The position numbers were made by a program, and so were the translations under genes. From PALG01 sp964495885 (GTDB taxonomy: Bacteria > Bacteroidota > Bacteroidia > Flavobacteriales > Flavobacteriaceae): a DNA stretch of 64,000 bases. Within the stretch, counting starts at the first letter, position 1; every line of letters starts with the position of its first letter. Under the pieces are notes generated by a model. It searched no databases and was not told where the DNA came from. It was given only the letters and a program-made list of their open reading frames with translations. The stretch spans positions 1 through 64,000 of the forward strand of contig CAZBWO010000009.1 of the NCBI GenBank assembly GCA_964495885.1, written 5' to 3'. Shown here piece by piece: positions 35,718 through 45,355 of this stretch.

Positions 35718-36062
35718 AATTGATTGGAAATTTAGTTAGTGACATTCAAGATAAAACAATAGGTGGTTAAATACAAGGAACGTGTGCCTTTATGGCTATT
35801 TTATCATTCCTCTCCCAATCAGGAAGCTTTAGTCACAACCACACCTCCGCTACCGCGACGATGGTATCGCGTGGTAAAAACTTCACTCTTTGCATCTCTA
35901 GAACTTTGCGACTTTGAATCTTTGAACACTGGATTCATTTCCCCGCTACGCGTGAAAATGGGCCAATAAGGAAAGCTTACAAAGAAAACTACGCCGTAAA
36001 CGGCGATTAGTTTTTATGCCTTTAAACCCATGGTAGCCAGCTTCCGGGTTTTAGGCATAAAA
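35718..36062. other. Gene-free stretch with repeat copies and hairpins
   Basis: No gene is credible here; one open frame at 35763-35969 crosses repeats. The stretch holds a further ccgctaccgcg...atcgcgtgg hairpin (35847-35880), the second 53-bp repeat (35924-35975), a short cgccg-taaa-cggcg hairpin at 35992-36005, and a long-range inverted pair ttttatgcct / aggcataaaa at about 36012 and 36053. Confidence 0.65.
35924..35975 (+). repeat. 53-bp direct repeat, copy B
   Basis: Second copy of the 34801-34853 block, starting gaacactggattcattt and containing cgctacgcgtgaaaatg. Confidence 0.8.
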
Positions 36063-36090
36063 AAACCAGTTGCTGATGTGCAACTGGTTT
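36063..36090 (-). terminator. Terminator after the truncated tRNA
   Basis: aaaccagttgc and gcaactggttt form an 11-bp stem, with a T-run on the minus strand. It sits seven bases after the tRNA 3' half, matching the layout at the intact tRNA. Confidence 0.8.
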
Positions 36091-36096
36091 TCTTTG

Positions 36097-36142
36097 TAGC
36101 GGGAACTGGACTCGAACCAGTGTCCGCCTCTGGCGGGTAAGA
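36097..36142 (-). pseudogene. Truncated tRNA, 3' half of tRNA-fMet type
   Basis: The T arm and 3' acceptor strand are identical to those of the intact tRNA-fMet at 36439-36511 (33 identical bases including the flank, 36090-36122 against 36432-36464). The anticodon region has diverged, with CTCTTAC in place of CTCATAA and an inserted ccgcc-aga-ggcgg hairpin. The 5' acceptor strand and D arm are absent, replaced by the end of the GIY-YIG gene. It cannot fold as a normal tRNA. Confidence 0.75.
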
Positions 36143-36152
36143 GCCCGTGCCT

Positions 36153-36404
36153 TCAAAAGGTAAGGTTGCGTCTCATCCAACCCCTTCCTACCCCTGTTTT
36201 AAGGAAGTGCTCCCGTTGCATCGCTTCAGATTTCGTTGTGAAGAATTCAACATGCACAACCCGCCAGGGTCTATATTTTATCGTCCAGCCCCTTTTCGAT
36301 AGCTCATTGTGGGACCTGAACCTATTTATCAGGCTGGAAGTAAACCCGATATAGGTCTTGTCATGCTCCGAAGAATAAAGGATATAAACAACATATTCAG
36401 ACAT
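36153..36404 (-). CDS. GIY-YIG nuclease family protein
   Basis: The 83-residue protein is a single catalytic domain of the UvrC/intron-type GIY-YIG fold: YVVYILYSS and KTYIGFTSSLINRF hold the VYI and YIG signature with the conserved Arg, and EAMQREHFLKTG holds the metal-binding Glu. The family occurs as stand-alone genes of unknown role. It begins six bases after the terminator of the intact tRNA-fMet and ends next to a truncated tRNA copy, so the gene is bracketed by tRNA sequences. This suggests a homing-like unit that copies a tRNA 3' end. Confidence 0.85.
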   Translation of the reverse strand: MSEYVVYILYSSEHDKTYIGFTSSLINRFRSHNELSKRGWTIKYRPWRVVHVEFFTTKSEAMQREHFLKTGVGRGWMRRNLTF

Positions 36405-36410
36405 AAAAAA

Positions 36411-36430
36411 ACTCCCCTAGTATGGGGAGT
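36411..36430 (-). terminator. Terminator after tRNA-fMet
   Basis: actcccc-tagtat-ggggagt forms the stem and is followed by a seven-T run on the minus strand. Confidence 0.85.
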
Positions 36431-36438
36431 CTTCTTTG

Positions 36439-36511
<73 letters not shown>

Positions 36512-36565
36512 ATGTGGACGGCAAAGATACAACGAAAAATAAACTTCACAAAAGTTTCCTTGAAA

Positions 36566-36745
36566 TTATTGTTCCAAACTGTTGGCTTCGAATTGTACCA
36601 ACTCCCCTTCTTCAAAAACCGTGGTCACTTGTATGGGATTACAACACACCTCACAATCTTCCACATAGGTCTGCGAGGTACTGGGATCTAACAACATAGA
36701 AATTTCCTCCCAACAATACGGACATTGAAAAAAGTGCTCCTCCAT
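36566..36745 (-). CDS. CPXCG-motif cysteine-rich protein
   Basis: The 59-residue protein has QCPYCWEEI near its start, then EDCEVCCNPI, and an acidic tail. This is the CPxCG/CPYC zinc-ribbon-like small family. The start overlaps the stop of the TerC gene as TAATG, so both are translated together. Its role is unknown. Confidence 0.8.
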   Translation of the reverse strand: MEEHFFQCPYCWEEISMLLDPSTSQTYVEDCEVCCNPIQVTTVFEEGELVQFEANSLEQ

Positions 36746-37512
36746 TAGCGAAAGGGTTCTTCGGTATCTTTTTTATTGCGGTTGGCCCGAATGACCAAAA
36801 ACTCCACAAAAATGGAAAAGGCCATCGCAGAATAGATATACCCCTTAGCAATGGGCTGCTCTACAGACTCAGCTATTAGGGAAATCCCAATGAGCAATAA
36901 AAAGGAAAGGGCCAATATCTTAATACTGGGATGCTGGGAAACAAAGTCGCTAATAAAGTTTACCGTAAAGACCATAAATATCATGGAAACCACTACCGCT
37001 GCAATCATGATCTCTACCGCTTCCGCCATTCCTATAGCTGTAATCACAGAATCCAGCCCAAAGACAATATCCAACAAGCCTATTTGGATTACCGTTCCTA
37101 TAAAAGTGCGGTCCTTTTTCTGAAGCTTCATACTACCCTTATCTCCTTCCACATTTTCGTGGATTTCCACAATACTCTTATACATCAAGAACAGTCCGCC
37201 AATCAGCAAAATAAGATCCCTCCCCGAAATCGCCAAGCGTTCGTGCCATTCGCCTGTAATATGGAATAAGTCTGCTACATTAAACAAGGGCTTGGTCAAG
37301 GTCATGACCCATGTAATAGACAATAGTAAAATAATACGGGTCACCAAGGCAAATGCCAAGCCAAATACCCTACCTTTCTTTTGCTGTTCCTTTGGGAGTT
37401 TATCGGTCTGTATGGAAATAAAGACAATATTGTCTATTCCCAAGACAATCTCCATGATCACTAAGGTAATAAACGCCGCCCATGCTTCGGTGCTGGACAA
37501 AAGTTCCCACAT
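36745..37512 (-). CDS. TerC family membrane protein
   Basis: The 255-residue protein has about seven membrane helices. The N-terminus EIVLGIDNIVFISI, with its acidic residues inside the helix, and the mid-protein GLLDIVFGLDSVITAIGMA are the paired TerC signature motifs. TerC proteins act in metal (Mn or Ca) export or tellurite resistance. It shares a transcript with the CPXCG gene. Confidence 0.92.
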   Translation of the reverse strand: MWELLSSTEAWAAFITLVIMEIVLGIDNIVFISIQTDKLPKEQQKKGRVFGLAFALVTRIILLLSITWVMTLTKPLFNVADLFHITGEWHERLAISGRDLILLIGGLFLMYKSIVEIHENVEGDKGSMKLQKKDRTFIGTVIQIGLLDIVFGLDSVITAIGMAEAVEIMIAAVVVSMIFMVFTVNFISDFVSQHPSIKILALSFLLLIGISLIAESVEQPIAKGYIYSAMAFSIFVEFLVIRANRNKKDTEEPFR

Positions 37513-37540
37513 ATATTATAAACTTTGGTTGTTTTGGTTC

Positions 37541-38863
37541 TTAAAAAGAGACATTCAGTAACTGCCCTGTAAGTTGCAATAGTTCCAATTCTGAAAGCTT
37601 TGCTTCATATTTGGCTAGGTTCTTATTGGTTTGGGCATTCAGCAAATTAATCTGCGCCTGCCGCAATTCCACGGAAGTGATCTGCCCCAGCTTATACCGT
37701 TCCTGCGAACGGTCATAATTGTTCTGGGCGGTCACTACATTCTGCTCCTGAAGCTCAAAAATTGCCAACCTATTTTGGTAATTGCCCATGGCATTGGCAA
37801 TATCCCGGGCTACTTCGGTTGTGATTTGCTTATACAGCAATTCTTGGGTATCCCGCTGTATTTTTGCATTCTTTACTGAAGTAATACCCGTACCCCCGTC
37901 AAACAAATTCCAAGTTAAGGAAATTCCTGCGGAAAATCCCGTCGTGGTATTGGAAGTCGCAAAGCTGGTGGTTGGGAAAAACCCTTCATTCCAACCATAG
38001 GAGCCAGTTAAGCCCAAAGAAGGTAAATAAACCGACTTGTTAGCCTTGTACTGATAGTCACTAATGGTGGTGTTTCGTTCGGCTTGCAATAAGCGTACAT
38101 TGTTGGTATCAGCCGCTTTGGTGAATTCCTCCAACTGAAGCTGTCCCAAAAAGGTAACAGTAGTATCTACCTCAAACTCTCGTTCCAAGTCGCTGTTCAA
38201 CACAACTGTTAAGTCCCGCTTGGCATTCCGCAGTTGTTGCCGTCCGTTCATTAAATTAATACTATCGGTCACCATATCCACTTCGGCATTCAAGACTTCC
38301 AGTTTGTTAACTTGTCCGTATTCAAAAGCATAATTGGCACGTCGTAAGCGGTCCTGCGTATTATTGTAGGTCTGTTTCAGTACAGTAACATTCTCTGAAA
38401 GCCTCGCCACTTCATAATACACTGAAAACAATTGCAAAAGGGTCGTTTCAATGGTCTGGCGAGCTTGTAACTCAGAAAGTTGGTATTCCTCTTTTAGACG
38501 CTTGTAATTGTACCAACGCCCCAATCCGTCAAAAAGGGTGTAGTTTAGATTTAAAGAAGCATTGTAGCGTTCGGTTTCAGCACCATCCACCGCATTCACG
38601 GTTCCATCCCGCAAGGTTACCTCTTGGTCTTCCACACTGTAGTTGGCACCCGCATTTCCAGTAAGGGAAGGCAAAAACCCAGAATTAAGGATGCCTTTGT
38701 TATTCTCGGCAATAGACACATTGTTTTTGGCAATCACAACCCCAAAGTTGCTTTCCAACACCTCTGAAATAGCCGTCTCCTTGGTTAAGGTTTCCAATGT
38801 TTGCGAAGTCGCTAGCTGAACCCCCAAACAAATACACAACAATGCAATATTAAGCTTCCTCAT
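37541..38863 (-). CDS. TolC-family outer-membrane efflux protein
   Basis: The start at 38863 begins a signal peptide (MRKLNIALLCICLGVQLATSQ); an upstream frame to 39004 is the tail of the RND gene read out of frame. The rest is the two-repeat TolC fold with long helices (LSENVTVLKQTYNNTQDRLRRA; ERYKLGQITSVELRQAQINLL). It forms the outer-membrane exit of the RND pump. The start overlaps the pump gene's stop by 14 bases. Confidence 0.93.
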   Translation of the reverse strand: MRKLNIALLCICLGVQLATSQTLETLTKETAISEVLESNFGVVIAKNNVSIAENNKGILNSGFLPSLTGNAGANYSVEDQEVTLRDGTVNAVDGAETERYNASLNLNYTLFDGLGRWYNYKRLKEEYQLSELQARQTIETTLLQLFSVYYEVARLSENVTVLKQTYNNTQDRLRRANYAFEYGQVNKLEVLNAEVDMVTDSINLMNGRQQLRNAKRDLTVVLNSDLEREFEVDTTVTFLGQLQLEEFTKAADTNNVRLLQAERNTTISDYQYKANKSVYLPSLGLTGSYGWNEGFFPTTSFATSNTTTGFSAGISLTWNLFDGGTGITSVKNAKIQRDTQELLYKQITTEVARDIANAMGNYQNRLAIFELQEQNVVTAQNNYDRSQERYKLGQITSVELRQAQINLLNAQTNKNLAKYEAKLSELELLQLTGQLLNVSF

Positions 38864-41800
38864 GTTCCTTGTGTTCTGTTTCAATTTCTTCCTCTTCGGC
38901 AGCATCATCATCCTGATGCGGAAGTGACACTTCCTCTTCCCAATGGGCTTCCTCCTGTTGTTCCTTAATGGCACGTTCAAACAACTCCCTGTTCTTATGC
39001 TCACCGGTACCTAGCCAATAGATTTGAGCCTTTAGTTCATTCACGACAGACAATAATAGCGGCAATAGCAATAGGGTCAAGATCGTGGCAATTCCTATCC
39101 CATAGGCAATGGAAATAGCCATAGGCTTCAAAAACTGTGCTTGCCTACTTTTCTCCAACAGCAAAGGAGCAATCCCAGCAATAGTCGTTAAGGACGTTAA
39201 AAAGATGGCCCTAAAACGGGACCTGCCGGCTTCATACAGGGCTTGATGGAAAGTCATGCCCTCACGTAAAAAGGAGTTGTATTTGGTAATCAATACCAAG
39301 CCATCATTCACCATAATCCCTATCAAAGCAATAATCCCCAACATAGAAAGAATATTAATAGGGAAATCATGCGCCCAGTGACCCCAAGCAACCCCAATGA
39401 AACTAAAAGGGATCATAAGGATGAGCAATAATGGCTGACTAAAACTTCGGAAGGTAAAAGCAATGGTGATGTAGATAAGTAATATAATAATAGGCACTAC
39501 TACCTTTGCAGAGTTTTGCATCTTCATCGCTTCCCGGTTCTGCCCTTCATATTGGGCACTAACCGTAGGATACTTTGAAAGGATGTCTGGGATAACTCCT
39601 GTTTGAATGTCTGAAAGGATTTCAGTAGGGCTATCATCTGGGTTAGACATTTCTGCATTCAGTTGTATTTCCCGTAAACCATCCAAGTGCCTTATGGATT
39701 CTTCCCCCCGTTTAATATCATATGTAGCAATTTCGCCAAAAGGGACCCGTTGCCCAGAAGGGGTAATGATACGCATGTCATCCAAATCATTGATAGATTC
39801 CCTATTGCCACGGTCATATCGTACCCATACCCTAATTTCATCCTGCCCCCGTTGAAACCGTTGGGCCTGCAACCCAAAAAATCCAGCCCGTACTTGATTC
39901 ATGACAGATCGTAGGTTCAAGCCCAAGGCATAGGCTGTTTCATTCAGTTGGATATTGAGCTCCTTAATCCCTTCGGGGTCTGTATCGGTCACATCGGTTA
40001 GCCTACCGTTATTTTCCATTTGGGCCCGCAGTTCATCCTTGGCTGCTTTTAATTCTTCAGTATTATTCCCCAAAAGAGAGATAGAAACTGGGCTTCCGCC
40101 AAAATTTCCTCCAGAACCGAAGGTAAGGCGTTCCACCCCATAAATCTCCCCAACTTCCTTTCGAATGGAAGCGGTGATTTCAGGGGATCCTTCATCCCGC
40201 TCTTCTCCCGGTAATAAATTTACCTGCAGGGAAGCCTTGTTGTTTCCTGGGCCTACCCGCTTGATGATATTCTCTACTACTTGCTTATTTCCCGTTTGCC
40301 TTGCGGTATAGTCTTCGTTTACGCGCCAAGCAGCAGCTTCTACCAAACTGATAATGGAATCGGTAATTTGCGGGTTGGTTCCTTCGGGCATTAACAAATC
40401 TATACTTACCCTATCACTGGCAATCCTAGGAAAGAAAGCACCTTGAATAATCCCACCCATAAAAGAACCTACCGTAAGGATCATCAAGGCCAGGAAAATA
40501 GCAAAGGAAATGAATCGTTGTTGCAAGGTAAAGCGTAGCACCGGGGTGTATAATTTGTCCCTGCAGAAGTTCATAAATTGGTCTCCGTACTCATTGAACT
40601 TCCGGAGCTTCATAAAGAATCGATCAATTCCCTTTTTTGCTTCCTGCTCCTCCTTGGTTTCATGAATCAATGCCTTGGAGTGCGCAATGTGGGAAGGCAA
40701 AATGATAAGGGCCTCGACCAAGGAAACCACCAAAGTAAGGATCACAATCACCGAAACCTCACTAAAGAAATTTCCAATTCTACCGTCCAGAAACAGGAAG
40801 GTAGAAAAGGCCAATACCGTGGTAATAATAGCTGAAAGAATAGGAGGCAGTACTTCCATGGTTCCATCTATGGCGGCACGTACCCGTGGTTTTCCCTTCT
40901 CAAAATGCTGATAAATATTTTCTGAAATCACAATCCCATCATCTACCAAAATCCCAATTACGATAATCATCCCAAAAAGCGAGAGTACATTAATGGTCAC
41001 ATTGAAATAAGGGGCGAATATGAACATCCCCAAAAAGGCAATAGGCAATCCAAATGCTACCCAAAAAGCCAAACGCGTATTGAGGAAGAAAGACAGGAAG
41101 AAAAGTACCAGGAAAATTCCCATCGCCCCATTTTCCAATAACAATTGGGTTCTTTGGTTCAGGGTAATAGAGGTGTCGCTCACTACATCAAGGTGAATTC
41201 CTGTGTATTTCTCGTTAAACTCCTCTATGTATTCGTTTACTTTTTCTGCTGTAGAAATTAAATCTTCATTATTGGTATTGGTAATCACCACATTTACGGC
41301 AATATTTCCATTAAAGTAGGAAGCGTTGGGTGTTTCAGAGAATCGGTCTTTTACATCGGCAACGTCCTGTAATCGAACTACCGTACCATCTGCTTGTGAA
41401 CGCACCACTAAATTGTTCAATTCGTTCCCATAGTAGGAACGGCTATTGGCCCTAATGAGGTAATCTTCCGCTTCTGTTTTAATGTTTCCACCCGTACTAA
41501 GAATATTTGCTTCGGAAACAGCAGCTGAAACTTCCGTAAAAGAAAGGTCGTATGCCAATAAGTCTTTTTCCCGAACGGCTATTTCAATTTCTTCTTCGGG
41601 GTATCCCGAAATGGAAATCTGCGAAATCCCATCCATTCGCCGAAGGTCATTTTCTATCTGCCGCCCAATTTGTTTAAGCGTAGCCAAATCTACCCCTTCC
41701 CCACTAATGGTGAAGTCTACGGTTTGACGTACATTTTCCTGCTTTGCCACGACCAAGGGTTCCATCCCGGTAGGATAATTGGGTACCCGGTCTACCGCGT

Positions 41801-42131
41801 TTTTTACTTCGGCCAACATGGCATCAATATCACGGCCGGTTTCAATTTCAACCGTAATACTTCCCCCATTCTCCCTGGAAACCGATGTCACCCTATCAAT
41901 CCCAATCAGTCCCTTGAGGTTATCTTCAATTTTCAGTACAATCCCCTCTTCAATCTCTTGGGGTGCTGCACCGGGATAGGTAACATTGATGTTAATGATT
42001 TCTGGATCCTGTAAAGGAAAGAAGGAAGACTTCAATTGAAAAACACCAAACACCCCAAAGAGGACGAAGGCAATGATAACCACATTTACCGCCACCTCAT
42101 ACTTAATAAAATACGTGATGATCTTTTTCAT
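38850..42131 (-). CDS. RND efflux transporter, inner-membrane pump
   Basis: The 1093-residue protein has the twelve-helix AcrB/HAE1 layout with two large periplasmic loops. TM4 carries the proton-relay pair in GILVDDGIVISENIY, and the second half repeats GIMVNDGLVLI. The C-terminal tail is long and acidic (EEEIETEHKEHEEA). It moves drugs or other compounds out together with the adaptor and TolC encoded in the same operon. The specific substrate cannot be read from sequence. No regulator gene is adjacent. Confidence 0.95.
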   Translation of the reverse strand: MKKIITYFIKYEVAVNVVIIAFVLFGVFGVFQLKSSFFPLQDPEIININVTYPGAAPQEIEEGIVLKIEDNLKGLIGIDRVTSVSRENGGSITVEIETGRDIDAMLAEVKNAVDRVPNYPTGMEPLVVAKQENVRQTVDFTISGEGVDLATLKQIGRQIENDLRRMDGISQISISGYPEEEIEIAVREKDLLAYDLSFTEVSAAVSEANILSTGGNIKTEAEDYLIRANSRSYYGNELNNLVVRSQADGTVVRLQDVADVKDRFSETPNASYFNGNIAVNVVITNTNNEDLISTAEKVNEYIEEFNEKYTGIHLDVVSDTSITLNQRTQLLLENGAMGIFLVLFFLSFFLNTRLAFWVAFGLPIAFLGMFIFAPYFNVTINVLSLFGMIIVIGILVDDGIVISENIYQHFEKGKPRVRAAIDGTMEVLPPILSAIITTVLAFSTFLFLDGRIGNFFSEVSVIVILTLVVSLVEALIILPSHIAHSKALIHETKEEQEAKKGIDRFFMKLRKFNEYGDQFMNFCRDKLYTPVLRFTLQQRFISFAIFLALMILTVGSFMGGIIQGAFFPRIASDRVSIDLLMPEGTNPQITDSIISLVEAAAWRVNEDYTARQTGNKQVVENIIKRVGPGNNKASLQVNLLPGEERDEGSPEITASIRKEVGEIYGVERLTFGSGGNFGGSPVSISLLGNNTEELKAAKDELRAQMENNGRLTDVTDTDPEGIKELNIQLNETAYALGLNLRSVMNQVRAGFFGLQAQRFQRGQDEIRVWVRYDRGNRESINDLDDMRIITPSGQRVPFGEIATYDIKRGEESIRHLDGLREIQLNAEMSNPDDSPTEILSDIQTGVIPDILSKYPTVSAQYEGQNREAMKMQNSAKVVVPIIILLIYITIAFTFRSFSQPLLLILMIPFSFIGVAWGHWAHDFPINILSMLGIIALIGIMVNDGLVLITKYNSFLREGMTFHQALYEAGRSRFRAIFLTSLTTIAGIAPLLLEKSRQAQFLKPMAISIAYGIGIATILTLLLLPLLLSVVNELKAQIYWLGTGEHKNRELFERAIKEQQEEAHWEEEVSLPHQDDDAAEEEEIETEHKEHEEA

Positions 42132-43283
42132 CTATTGTGGGGTATTTGCTTGATACTCTTCGGAAGGGGATGCAGACTCCTCATAAATTTTCACCAGCAT
42201 ACCAGGGTAAGCACCCGGAACAGGTCGTGTAAGGACTTTGGTTCCGTTGGGAACTCCTTTTACCACCATTTCCTTATCTGAAAAATAGACGGGTTCTACC
42301 TCCATGATATCCAAAACACTATCTCGAACAATGTATATTTCAGATTCGTTAACAAGCAATTTTCGGGAAAGCTTCAAGGCATTGTCTTCGTCCTTCGCTT
42401 CCAAGTCTGCTTCCAAATACATGCCTTCCTTCAATCCTTCCCCTTTCACTTCCACATACACTTTTATGGTTTGGGTAGCTTGATCAATTTTGCTATTGAT
42501 ACGCACAACAGTTCCTTCAAAAGTGGTTTCGCCATTCATGGTAGACAGCATTACTTTTTCCCCCAGTTCCAATAGTTCACTGTAGGTTCTTCCAATGGAT
42601 AATTCCACCTCATACACAGAGGTATCAATGAATTCCCCCAATTGCTGTCCCTGTCGCACCAAAGTCCCTTTGTTCACCAATGCTTCTGTAAGTACCCCGT
42701 TAAAGGGAGCCACAATGCGATACTTCCCTAGGCGTTGTTCCAAGTTTTTGATGTTGTAATAGGAACTCTCTACCCCTCTACCGGTAATAAAATAATTTAC
42801 GTTTTCTGAAGTAGTTTCAGGAAGGGCGGGAAGTGACTTGCCTACATCAATACTATTGAGGTATTGTTGCCAAACTGGAAAAGCTTCCGGATAGTCCAAC
42901 CGAAGGTCTGGCATCAAGGAAGTAACCAAATTGTAGAATTCACTACGGGCAGCCTGCACCGAAGCATAATATTCCGAAGCATCCAACTGCAGTAAGGTTT
43001 CCCCCTTTCTGTAAGGCTCACCGGTTTTAAAATCATGGGAACTGTATCTAAACACCCCCTGTACTTCGGCAAAAAGCTCCAATCTGTTTTTGGCAACCAA
43101 CGTTCCATTGGCAGGAATCACGATAGGCACCGTGCCATTGGTGGCATTTTCGGCAAATACCGTCTTCACAACTTTAGCAACTTCTGGTTTGGGCTTCTTC
43201 TTATTTTTGACAATCGTGTAGGCAGCAAAAGCAGCTCCTATCAAGATGACTGCCCCAATAATAAAACGTATAATTTTGTGCAC
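42132..43283 (-). CDS. RND efflux periplasmic adaptor subunit
   Basis: The 383-residue protein has an N-terminal membrane helix (about 6-24, FIIGAVILIGAAFAAYTIV), then a barrel-sandwich/lipoyl hairpin (VPIVIPANGTLVAKNRLELFAEV; RIVAPFNGVLTEALVNKGTLVRQGQ), a beta-barrel and a membrane-proximal domain. It lacks a lipobox, so it is anchored by the helix. It directly abuts the pump gene, and its role is to link pump and TolC. Confidence 0.93.
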   Translation of the reverse strand: MHKIIRFIIGAVILIGAAFAAYTIVKNKKKPKPEVAKVVKTVFAENATNGTVPIVIPANGTLVAKNRLELFAEVQGVFRYSSHDFKTGEPYRKGETLLQLDASEYYASVQAARSEFYNLVTSLMPDLRLDYPEAFPVWQQYLNSIDVGKSLPALPETTSENVNYFITGRGVESSYYNIKNLEQRLGKYRIVAPFNGVLTEALVNKGTLVRQGQQLGEFIDTSVYEVELSIGRTYSELLELGEKVMLSTMNGETTFEGTVVRINSKIDQATQTIKVYVEVKGEGLKEGMYLEADLEAKDEDNALKLSRKLLVNESEIYIVRDSVLDIMEVEPVYFSDKEMVVKGVPNGTKVLTRPVPGAYPGMLVKIYEESASPSEEYQANTPQ

Positions 43284-43359
43284 GTAATGGTCCTTAAGGT
43301 TAGCAGTTCAAATTTAGCCGTCTGCGCCTTGGCATTGCGTTAAACATTTCATAAAAAAC

Positions 43360-45282
43360 CTAGCCATTTAAGGATTCAATGTCTTCGGAAATGGATTCCC
43401 AGCGGTTCATCAATTCCTGTAATTGACTTTTTTTGGATTGATAGTTTTCAAAGAAGTTGGGTTTTGCAATGGTTTCATCGTAGTTAATGGAAAGTTCCAC
43501 GTCCCATTCCTTCAGTTCTTTTTCCAACTGATGGATTTGCTTTTCGGCTTTGCTTAATTGATTCTGAAGGGATTTGCGTTTCTTTTGCTGCTCATAATCC
43601 TCCTTGGCTTCAGGAGCAGTAGATTTTTCGGTATTTTCGGCTTTTAAGGTACGCTTCTCAGCATCCCGAAGGTGCTGCAGGTTCCGCTGTTCCAAGAAGA
43701 AATCAATGTCTCCCAAATATTCCTTCAACTGGTGATCCTTAAATTCATATACTTTTTCGGTAAGTCCCTGCAAGAAATCCCTGTCGTGGGAAATCACAAT
43801 CAAAGTTCCTTCAAAATTCTTAAGGGATTCCTTCAATACATTTTTAGACTGAATATCCAAGTGGTTGGTGGGCTCATCCATGATTAGGACATTGAGCGGC
43901 TGCAATAACAATTTGGCAAGTGCCAGTCTATTTCGTTCCCCTCCGGAAAGCACTTTTACATATTTATCCACATCCTCACCCCGAAACAAAAAGGCGCCCA
44001 GAATATCCCGCACCTTGGGTCTTGTTTTTTCATCGGCGGCATCCAGCATCGTATCTTCCACCGTTTTATTGCCATCTAAATACTCTGCCTGGTTTTGGGC
44101 AAAATACCCCACGGAAACATTGTGCCCTAACTGGATGTCCCCTTCATAAGCTACGTCTCCCACCATCATTTTGGCCAAAGTAGATTTTCCTTGTCCGTTT
44201 TGACCCACAAAGGCAATTTTAGTACCGCGCTCCACTAACAAATCAACGCCTTTTAATACTTCCACCTCCCCATAGCTTTTCGCGGCATTTTCTACCGTAA
44301 TCACAACTTTTCCGGGTTGCACCGAAACAGGAAATCGCACACTCATCACTGCATGATCTTCTTCATCTACTTCAATACGGTCCATGCGGTCCAATTTCTT
44401 GATAAGCGATTGCGCCATGGTTGCCTTATTGGCCTTTGCCCGAAACTTTTCAATAAGCTTTTCTGTGTGTTCTATCTGCTTTTGCTGATTCTTCTGCGCG
44501 GCTTTTTGTTGTTCAAGCAATTCCCTTCTATAGATAAGATACTTTGAATATGGTTTGGGAACGTCATACATCCTCCCCAAGGAAATTTCAATGGTTCTAT
44601 TGGTCACTTGATCTAAAAACATCTTATCGTGACTCACCAAAACTACTGCGCCCGGATAGCCTTTCAGGAACTCCTCCAGCCACAGAATAGATTCAATATC
44701 CAAGTGGTTGGTAGGCTCATCCAGTAATAACACATCATGATTCTGCAGTAATAATTTCGCAAGCTCTATCCGCATGCGCCATCCTCCAGAAAAAGTATCT
44801 GTTAACTTTTCAAAATCCTCCCTTTGGAAACCAAGCCCTTGAAGTACCCGTTCTGTTTCCCCTTGGTAGTGGTAACCGCCAAGGATTTCAAATTGGTGCT
44901 GCACTTCGTTCAAATCTATCATTAACTGATGGTACCCATCACTTTCATAGTCTGTACGCTCTGCCAACTGCACGTTGATTTTCTCCAACTGTTTTTCCAG
45001 ACTTTTGATTTCTGAAAAAGCTTCATGCGCTTCGGCCAAAACGGTTCGTCCTTTTTGGAAATCTATATCTTGTTTCAAAAACCCAATGGAAACTTCCTTA
45101 TCTGTTGCAATTTGTCCTGTATCGTAGGATTGTTCCCCAGCTAGGATGCGAAGGAGGGTTGACTTTCCCGCTCCATTTTTACCTACAAGGCCTATACGGT
45201 CGCCTCCCTTCAGTTGAAACGTAATTCCTTCAAAGAGAAATTCCCCTTGAAAAGCAACCGATATGTTATGGACATTCAGCAT
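43360..45282 (-). CDS. ABC-F family ATPase
   Basis: Two ABC cassettes are present: Walker A GKNGAGKST and GQNGQGKST, signatures FSGGWRMR and LSGGERNR, and Walker B LLLDEPTNHLD and LIMDEPTNHLD. A linker joins them, and a C-terminal coiled coil (AEKQIHQLEKELKEWDVEL) follows as in Uup-type proteins. There is no membrane domain, so it acts on the ribosome or translation rather than in transport. The start is MLNVHNISVAF (45282); the frame extends 49 codons upstream without a known domain. Confidence 0.93.
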   Translation of the reverse strand: MLNVHNISVAFQGEFLFEGITFQLKGGDRIGLVGKNGAGKSTLLRILAGEQSYDTGQIATDKEVSIGFLKQDIDFQKGRTVLAEAHEAFSEIKSLEKQLEKINVQLAERTDYESDGYHQLMIDLNEVQHQFEILGGYHYQGETERVLQGLGFQREDFEKLTDTFSGGWRMRIELAKLLLQNHDVLLLDEPTNHLDIESILWLEEFLKGYPGAVVLVSHDKMFLDQVTNRTIEISLGRMYDVPKPYSKYLIYRRELLEQQKAAQKNQQKQIEHTEKLIEKFRAKANKATMAQSLIKKLDRMDRIEVDEEDHAVMSVRFPVSVQPGKVVITVENAAKSYGEVEVLKGVDLLVERGTKIAFVGQNGQGKSTLAKMMVGDVAYEGDIQLGHNVSVGYFAQNQAEYLDGNKTVEDTMLDAADEKTRPKVRDILGAFLFRGEDVDKYVKVLSGGERNRLALAKLLLQPLNVLIMDEPTNHLDIQSKNVLKESLKNFEGTLIVISHDRDFLQGLTEKVYEFKDHQLKEYLGDIDFFLEQRNLQHLRDAEKRTLKAENTEKSTAPEAKEDYEQQKKRKSLQNQLSKAEKQIHQLEKELKEWDVELSINYDETIAKPNFFENYQSKKSQLQELMNRWESISEDIESLNG

Positions 45283-45301
45283 AAAAGTAACATTTGTCAC
45301 A

Positions 45302-45329
45302 TTGAGTTCTGCAAAGATGCTTAATTTTG
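45302..45329 (+). promoter_or_regulatory. Probable promoter for the DUF983 gene
   Basis: TTG at 45302-45304 and TAATTTTG at 45322-45329, spaced by 17 bases, match the Bacteroidota -33/-7 pattern. The start codon is 27 bases downstream. An opposite-strand CATCTTTG in the same gap may serve the ABC-F gene. Confidence 0.5.
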
Positions 45330-45355
45330 TACTGCAAAAAAAATTGTGAAGACCT

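Noticed and set aside
35763..35969. Open frame of 68 codons
   Set aside because: It crosses a hairpin and the 53-bp repeat and shows no protein-like composition.
36097..36142. Second functional tRNA
   Set aside because: The 5' acceptor strand and D arm are missing, and the anticodon region holds an inserted hairpin.
38864..39004. Longer N-terminus for the TolC protein
   Set aside because: It overlaps the RND gene in another frame, and the signal peptide begins at the Met encoded at 38863.
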